Origin: QALR01 sp900552255
GTDB lineage: Bacteria > Bacillota > Clostridia > Oscillospirales > CAG-272
Assembly: GCA_048526005.1 (NCBI GenBank)
Contig: DBFVEH010000021.1
Location: 248,001-312,000 of the forward strand
Direction of reading: 5' to 3'
Length of the DNA stretch: 64,000 nucleotides
Position numbers and translations under genes: made by a program
Notes under the pieces: model-generated
Seen by the model: only the letters and a program-made list of their open reading frames with translations
Database searches by the model: none
Told to the model about the DNA's origin: nothing
Shown here: positions 59,284 through 64,000 of the stretch, in pieces
How the letters are laid out: each line of letters starts with the position of its first letter
Numbering within the stretch: the first letter of the stretch is position 1

Positions 59284-60967
59284 AATTTACAAAGATAAGC
59301 AGGTAACGGATTTGGAGACAAGAAAGTCGGCGAGCCCGCGCATCATATCCGGTGTCATTGTACTCATGATATCGAATATCGTCGTGAAGCTGCTCGGTCT
59401 GCTGTGTAAAATTCCACTTCATGATCTTTTGCAGGATCAGGGAATGAGCTATTTCAACATAGCATACAACATATTCACAACTTTATATATGGTATCTACG
59501 GCGGGACTTCCGACGGCTGTCACCATCATGATTTCGGATACGCCGGCAGGCTCCTCGCGCCGCAGACAAGTGGAACGGATTTTCCGTGTGGCGCTTGGCG
59601 TATTTTTTGTGCTCGGAATCATCGGAACCTCCATCATGCTGTTTTTCGCAAAGCCGCTGGCTGCACTGATGGGCAGCGATGCGTCCTATCTCTGCATCAT
59701 GGCGATCTCTCCGACGCTGTTTTTTATCTGCATGTCGAGTGCGATCCGCGGTTATTTTCAGGGGCATCAGAATATGATCCCGACTGCGGTCAGCGAAATT
59801 ACGGAGGCCATCGGAAAATTTGCCATCGGGATCGTACTTGCCAAATATGCAATATCGCGCGGCGAAAGCATCGAGCGTGCGGCGGCTTATGCGATCGCCG
59901 GCATCACCATTGGTGTGGCGACGGGAATGATTTTCCTGATCATCTCAAAAATTTTGTATAATTCGGACAAAAATGCAGCAGTGGAAGCCGAAGGGGGAAG
60001 CGTCAGCTCCCGGTCAGACATTTTAAAGCAGCTTGCCAAGATCGCGCTTCCGATCACGATCAGCGCTGTGGCGCTCAATTTGACCGGTATCATCGATACG
60101 TTTTCTATCATCAACTGTATGAAGCTATATACGGAAGAGCAGCTCGCTGAAATTGCTTATGGAAATTACAGCACGCTTGCCGTTACGATGTCACATCTTC
60201 CGTCAGCGTTTATCACGCCGATCGCCTCTTCGCTCACGCCGGCACTGACGGCGGCGCTTCTCGCGATCAAAACCGCCAAGGACGAAGCGGAAAAGCGGGA
60301 AAAAGAGCTCAGAGCCTCCAAGGTTATGCAGTCCTGCCTTAAATTTGCGGCGATAATTTCGATTCCTTGTGCCCTTGGTCTATCGATCTTGGCAAAGCCG
60401 ATTTTGAGTCTTTTATTTAAAAACCAGGATTCCGTGAATGCCGCGGCGCCGCTTTTATCCATTCTTGCCATTTCCGTCTTTTTCACCGCTATGCTGACCA
60501 TAACGACTTCGATTTTGCAAGCGCATAAGCTACAGCATAAACCGATTATCTCAATGTGCGGGGGAATTGTCGTCAAAATTATTTTAAATGTCCTCTTGAT
60601 CAGCAATCCGTCGATCGGCATTTACGGTGCGCCGATCGGCACGCTGGCCAGTTATTTTGTTATGGCTTCCATCAATTTTTATTTTGTTATCAAATATGTC
60701 GGGATCCATGTCAGTATCATCAAAAACTTCGGGAAACCGCTTTTATCTTCGCTGATTGCCTCTTTATTGACGGTGCTGGTGTATGTTTTGGTGGAAACGC
60801 AAACAGGTCATGCCGCTGTCGCCACGGTGCTTTCGATTTTGATCACGGTGCTTGTGTACTTCATTTTGCTGTTTTTGCTGCATACGTTCGCAAAGAATGA
60901 TATCTTGCTTCTTCCAAAAGGTGAATCCATTTACCGAGTGCTGTGCAGAATGAAATTGATGAAATAA
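59276..60967 (+). CDS. spoVB: SpoVB/MurJ-like polysaccharide flippase (MOP superfamily)
   Basis: The 563-residue membrane protein has about 14 helices. The early segments IISGVIVLMISNIVVKLLGL and ISPTLFFICMSSAIRGYFQG followed by GHQNMIPTAVSEITEAIGKF are SpoVB-family hallmarks; these flip lipid-linked cortex or wall precursors, and SpoVB is needed for spore cortex. The most upstream start is TTG 59276, overlapping the previous gene by 8 bases without a clear ribosome site, so the true start is unsure. It ends the long plus-strand run begun at cdaA. Confidence 0.88.
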   Translation: MTEIYKDKQVTDLETRKSASPRIISGVIVLMISNIVVKLLGLLCKIPLHDLLQDQGMSYFNIAYNIFTTLYMVSTAGLPTAVTIMISDTPAGSSRRRQVERIFRVALGVFFVLGIIGTSIMLFFAKPLAALMGSDASYLCIMAISPTLFFICMSSAIRGYFQGHQNMIPTAVSEITEAIGKFAIGIVLAKYAISRGESIERAAAYAIAGITIGVATGMIFLIISKILYNSDKNAAVEAEGGSVSSRSDILKQLAKIALPITISAVALNLTGIIDTFSIINCMKLYTEEQLAEIAYGNYSTLAVTMSHLPSAFITPIASSLTPALTAALLAIKTAKDEAEKREKELRASKVMQSCLKFAAIISIPCALGLSILAKPILSLLFKNQDSVNAAAPLLSILAISVFFTAMLTITTSILQAHKLQHKPIISMCGGIVVKIILNVLLISNPSIGIYGAPIGTLASYFVMASINFYFVIKYVGIHVSIIKNFGKPLLSSLIASLLTVLVYVLVETQTGHAAVATVLSILITVLVYFILLFLLHTFAKNDILLLPKGESIYRVLCRMKLMK

Positions 60968-60986
60968 TCTGAATCCCTAAAAATCG

Positions 60987-61026
60987 ATAAGACGGTTTCC
61001 GCATTTTTACGGAAACCGTCTTATTT
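60987..61026 (+). terminator. Terminator of the cdaA-to-spoVB run
   Basis: The 15-bp stem ATAAGACGGTTTCCG / CGGAAACCGTCTTAT closes an 8-base loop and is followed by TT. Confidence 0.85.
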
Positions 61027-61130
61027 AAAAAGATAAGCAGGGGACTTTGGGAATACTTAAAAAGCGAAAAAATGAATTATACAAAATTTATATTTTCTAT
61101 AATTTAGGGAAGTTATATAGGCTATAAATA

Positions 61131-61162
61131 ACAGAAAAACCGCTTTTTAACGGTTTTTCTGT
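61131..61162 (-). terminator. Terminator of the heparinase-like gene
   Basis: ACAGAAAAACCG / CGGTTTTTCTGT closes an 8-base loop. It lies about 65 bases after the minus-strand stop at 61228 and also faces the plus strand. Confidence 0.8.
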
Positions 61163-61227
61163 TTTCTAAAATCAAATAGAACTTTGATTTATGAAGGATT
61201 TCTCGTTTTCTTCATTTCTATTTGATT

Positions 61228-63048
61228 TTATTGAATGCTCATTTCAAATGTTTTTTGTGTGACTGCATTGGCTTCCAATCGGATCCGATAAAGCGTACTT
61301 CGATTCCAGCCATCCGAAATGTGTGGATCCGTCAGCTCGATCTCGTCAATCGCCGCCTTTAAGCTGTCGTCATATCGGAGCGTTCTGCCGTAGCTTAGCG
61401 CAATGCTTCCTTGCGCCGATAACATTGGCCTGTCTGCTGTCATGATATGAAATACGATATCTGCCGGCTGCTCCAGATGAATAAAATCCGTGATTTTGAC
61501 AGCTCCGCCCGACAGTTCACCGGTGCGGCGATACGCGATGATCCCAGCCGTTTTCGGATAGGCCTCCTTTAAGCTCATGGAGATCCGACCGGCATTGGAC
61601 TCACAGTCTACTTCATCCGCAAAAAATTCCTCTCCGGCCATCTGCTCATAAATTCCAATTTTTGGTAAATTATGGAAACTTGATTGCATTGTCCAAATTT
61701 TATATCGATTTTCATTGAAGGTATCTGCTGTATAGGTTCCGACGCCTACGTCAATGATAAGAGGCTTTCCCTCCGAATATACGATAAAATTGCCGACGTC
61801 ATTATGATTATGGCTTTCGGCGTTGCAGCCGCCTTTTATTGCGAAAAACAATCCTTTATCAGGACGACTGTTTTCCCTCGCCGCCATGATGCAGATACCG
61901 TCAAGCCAAACGTGCTCCGGATACCGATAATCAGAGCCATTTGGAATGGGCTCACAGAGATTTTTGATCTCCCTTGCAATATTGTATAAAGTTTCCCTTG
62001 GATCAGTCAGCTTTATATGGCTTTTTCCGAAATTCTCAAGCATATCGGAATGAGCTCGTCTGCCAAAGCGGGCTATGGAAAGATAGTTAAAATGATTTTT
62101 AGCAGCGCAATCGGCAAAATTGATATAATGATCCCCATAAATATTGACTTTGGCGATATACTCCCCCATATTCCGGATAAATGGATGATCGAACACGTCG
62201 ACCGCACCGCCTGTCATGTCATATATAAGCTCCAAGCAATCAAAATAACAGGCGCCGGCTTCATTCCAGTATCCGGGACCCTCGTCACAACCGCCGTCAT
62301 CATGATAGCCGCTTGTAAAATGATCGAGGATGACAAATGTTTTTTGAAGCACATTCTTTCTTGTTTTGATCGATTTTTCACAAAGCGCGCATACAGTGAG
62401 AACATTGGACGCAATCCATGGACACCAATTGTTGATTCTACGTCCGGAAAAGCCCATCCACCACTGCTTGTCATTGTTTAAAAACGGCAAGGTGATGCGT
62501 CGGTTCAGCTCATAAAGGATACGATCGCAAATAAGAGGCGTGATCGCATCCAACCGATCTCCGAGCATATGATAAACAAAGGCCAAAAGAGCGCCCGTTT
62601 CCGCTGAAAAAAGATCGATAAAATCGACTTCCTCTTTATAGGCATACGGAAGCGGACAATCCATATCCGGAAGCGACGGGTTATGTGCCGGTACGACCCA
62701 TGTGCTTTCTTCAAGCAACAGCCAAATACCGTCGACAATTTTATCGATAAATCTGCCCTTTTTCTCGATAGATTCGGCAAGTGCAAGGTACAAAACGATT
62801 TTTCTTCGTTTGTAATATAAATCTTGATAAACAGAACGGTTGCCGTTTCTTTTGAACTGCATATAGATGCCTGCCGGAAGTATGTCATATTCCATGGCTT
62901 CGTATTTTTCCGCCCGTTTTATAAGATCGTCATGCCAGCACGGCTGAATATGCAGACCTCCGATATCGGAAAAAAGCTGAAAACGGTCAACCGGCAAAAT
63001 CGATTCCGCAAGACCGGAATATTTTAAAGTTTCAAAAATCTTTGGCAT
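61228..63048 (-). CDS. Heparinase II/III-family protein
   Basis: In the 606-residue protein, an alpha/alpha-toroid N-terminal half (ESTWVVPAHN, WWMGFSGRRINNWCPWIASN, DDGGCDEGPGYWNEAGACYF) is followed by the beta-sheet half with AESHNHNDVGNFIVYSEGKP and LIIDVGVGTYT, the heparinase II/III signature. It probably cleaves or processes an acidic glycan by elimination. There is no signal peptide, so the substrate may be imported oligosaccharide. ATG 63048 is eight bases after AGGAG; the earlier in-frame start is not supported. It is a lone gene with terminators at both ends. Confidence 0.88.
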   Translation of the reverse strand: MPKIFETLKYSGLAESILPVDRFQLFSDIGGLHIQPCWHDDLIKRAEKYEAMEYDILPAGIYMQFKRNGNRSVYQDLYYKRRKIVLYLALAESIEKKGRFIDKIVDGIWLLLEESTWVVPAHNPSLPDMDCPLPYAYKEEVDFIDLFSAETGALLAFVYHMLGDRLDAITPLICDRILYELNRRITLPFLNNDKQWWMGFSGRRINNWCPWIASNVLTVCALCEKSIKTRKNVLQKTFVILDHFTSGYHDDGGCDEGPGYWNEAGACYFDCLELIYDMTGGAVDVFDHPFIRNMGEYIAKVNIYGDHYINFADCAAKNHFNYLSIARFGRRAHSDMLENFGKSHIKLTDPRETLYNIAREIKNLCEPIPNGSDYRYPEHVWLDGICIMAARENSRPDKGLFFAIKGGCNAESHNHNDVGNFIVYSEGKPLIIDVGVGTYTADTFNENRYKIWTMQSSFHNLPKIGIYEQMAGEEFFADEVDCESNAGRISMSLKEAYPKTAGIIAYRRTGELSGGAVKITDFIHLEQPADIVFHIMTADRPMLSAQGSIALSYGRTLRYDDSLKAAIDEIELTDPHISDGWNRSTLYRIRLEANAVTQKTFEMSIQ

Positions 63049-63065
63049 ATCATAAGCTCCTGTCA

Positions 63066-63094
63066 ACAAAAAACAGACGGCTTTCCGTCTGTTT
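63066..63094 (-). terminator. Terminator of the small gene at 63097
   Basis: The perfect 10-bp stem AAACAGACGG / CCGTCTGTTT closes a CTTT loop, with a T run on the minus strand. Confidence 0.85.
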
Positions 63095-63096
63095 CT

Positions 63097-63393
63097 TTAT
63101 ATCGCCGGATCGGCCAATGCCCGTTCAAGCCATATGGTGCCGATATCAAATGCGTCATATAAGCCCGATTTATTTCCTTGTTTGATAATTTTGGGGTTCT
63201 CCCCCGTGGTAAGCACCTGCACCAATATATTGTCGGGTATCTCAGTATTTCCGGATTTTTTATTTGTGAGTATCATCATAAAAAGATAACATTTTTCTGT
63301 CATATCACCGTAACAGATGACGTTTTTTTCCCGGACAAGCGGTTTGCCCTTATAAATCAGATATTGACCCTCCAACGGCAGCTTTTCACTCAT
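63097..63393 (-). CDS. Small conserved-looking hypothetical protein
   Basis: The 98-residue soluble protein (MSEKLPLEGQYLIYKGKPLV, then YLFMMILTNKKSGNTEIPDN and DIGTIWLERAL) starts at 63393, ten bases after AAGG; two earlier ATG codons sit too close to it. No family is named. It lies 89 bases downstream of divIC on the same strand and may belong to the same transcript. Confidence 0.65.
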   Translation of the reverse strand: MSEKLPLEGQYLIYKGKPLVREKNVICYGDMTEKCYLFMMILTNKKSGNTEIPDNILVQVLTTGENPKIIKQGNKSGLYDAFDIGTIWLERALADPAI

Positions 63394-63482
63394 TTTCATC
63401 ATACCTTTCTCACGGATGATTTTTATATCTTTTTTATTATAACATCTTGTTATATGATTTGTCAAGAGCCGGAACAGCTCGC

Positions 63483-63755
63483 TCAATCCTCGGCGGGTAT
63501 AAAAACGATTTCCCCGTTTTTATGATATCCCAGCACTTCCCTTGCATATTTTTCAATGTAGTCTTCCTTGGGGAGCGAAAGATCGTATTCCATTTTTTCA
63601 ATGGATTTACGATATTCATCAAGAGAGGCAGACAGCTGCTCTTTTTCTTTTTCCAAATCGCCAAGCTGCACATACAGAGAAATGATGGCAACCGTCAAAA
63701 GGAGTGCTGCACAGCCAAGCGCAATTTTAACAAAGGTACTCGTTTTCACCTTCAT
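63483..63755 (-). CDS. divIC: Septum formation initiator, DivIC/FtsL-B family
   Basis: The 90-residue bitopic protein has a short basic start, one membrane helix (about 9-29, IALGCAALLLTVAIISLYVQ), a coiled coil (about 30-55, LEKEKEQLSASLDEYRKSIE) and the conserved end YIEKYAREVLGYHKNGEIVF. It acts in the divisome outside the membrane. The start is ATG 63755, behind AAGGAGAG. It follows yabQ, the usual order in sporulating Bacillota. Confidence 0.9.
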   Translation of the reverse strand: MKVKTSTFVKIALGCAALLLTVAIISLYVQLGDLEKEKEQLSASLDEYRKSIEKMEYDLSLPKEDYIEKYAREVLGYHKNGEIVFIPAED

Positions 63756-64000
63756 ATCCGAATCTCTCCTTTTGATATACAGCGAAGCCGCACCCCGCAG
63801 CCGCAAGCATGTCGGTTTTCATTCTGTCGCTGTAAGCCTTCCTTTTTTTGTTTTGAATGGAGACCAAAAGCCGCCCCAACGTCACTTGATAAACATATCG
63901 CATAATTTTTTGGATTCCGTTTGTTATCAGCTTAACCGGGAATATTATAGCATATAAACTCCAATAAATCAAGCAGCGGAACAGAAATATAATTTGTTTT
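63727..64000 (-). CDS. yabQ: YabQ-like spore cortex membrane protein, C-terminal part
   Basis: The frame is open to the right edge and stops at 63727, giving 90 residues: a hydrophobic segment (IIFLFRCLIYWSLYAIIFPV) and a basic tail. The sequence alone is only weakly diagnostic. Position directly upstream of divIC, overlapping it by 29 bases, and the membrane-then-basic-tail design point to YabQ, required for spore cortex formation. The N-terminal part lies outside the window. Confidence 0.6.
   Translation of the reverse strand, partial: KQIIFLFRCLIYWSLYAIIFPVKLITNGIQKIMRYVYQVTLGRLLVSIQNKKRKAYSDRMKTDMLAAAGCGFAVYQKERFGYEGENEYLC

Overview
The window looks like chromosomal core DNA from an anaerobic, endospore-lineage member of the Bacillota, class Clostridia. 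This rests on spo0A, a SpoVB-type flippase, a YabQ-DivIC pair at the right edge, a CIRCE-controlled hrcA-grpE-dnaK-dnaJ-prmA operon, an NfnAB-type bifurcating oxidoreductase pair, pyruvate phosphate dikinase, and strong AGGAGG ribosome sites with sigma-A promoters. Base composition is moderate, with a few AT-rich islands (about 34.4-35.7, 42.4-43.2 and 45.3-47.8 kb). There is no complete mobile element, rRNA operon or CRISPR array. Genus cannot be fixed from the sequence alone. || Layout. 0-6 kb, mostly minus strand: a cut gene end, a 29-residue cysteine-tailed peptide, nfnA-nfnB, a frameshifted gene remnant and ppdK. 6-14.5 kb, plus strand: pth, an unknown gene, mfd, a PrsA-like lipoprotein, then a DUF5685-like / J-domain / membrane protein trio and a small lipoprotein. 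14.5-21 kb: homocysteine methyltransferase-like gene, manA, SGNH hydrolase + FkbM methyltransferase, ogt and a short-chain dehydrogenase. 21-25.5 kb: accessory surface region with a GT2 glycosyltransferase, a wrecked ECF sigma gene and four small mostly secreted proteins. 25.6-36.6 kb: typA, tcdA, a candidate small RNA, the heat-shock operon, an inserted GNAT gene and rsmE. 36.6-45.3 kb: membrane protein, PucR/CdaR-type regulator, S41 protease-greA-lysS, XRE regulator, DUF4886-like protein and three tRNAs (Gly, Arg, His). 45.3-47.6 kb, minus strand: spo0A, ispF, ispD. 47.8-61 kb: one tight plus-strand run cdaA-cdaR-FAD protein-recJ-relA-dtd-hemZ-kinase-amidohydrolase-spoVB. 61-64 kb, minus strand: heparinase-like protein, a small unknown, divIC and the end of yabQ. 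|| How the genes fit together. Most of the window is housekeeping: translation quality control (pth, dtd, tcdA, prmA, rsmE, lysS, typA), transcription-coupled repair and elongation (mfd, greA), protein folding, nucleotide second messengers (c-di-AMP by cdaA, (p)ppGpp by relA), isoprenoid precursors (ispD, ispF) and sporulation. || The least explained parts are the DUF5685-like/J-protein/membrane trio at 12-14 kb, the roughly 80-nt promoter-to-terminator transcript at 28.4 kb, the inverted repeat over the promoter of the PucR-type regulator at 37.5 kb, the duplicated lipoprotein domain at 24.4-25.5 kb, and the decayed ECF sigma gene ending in a 19-bp hairpin at 22.5 kb. All family assignments were made by eye, without database searches.
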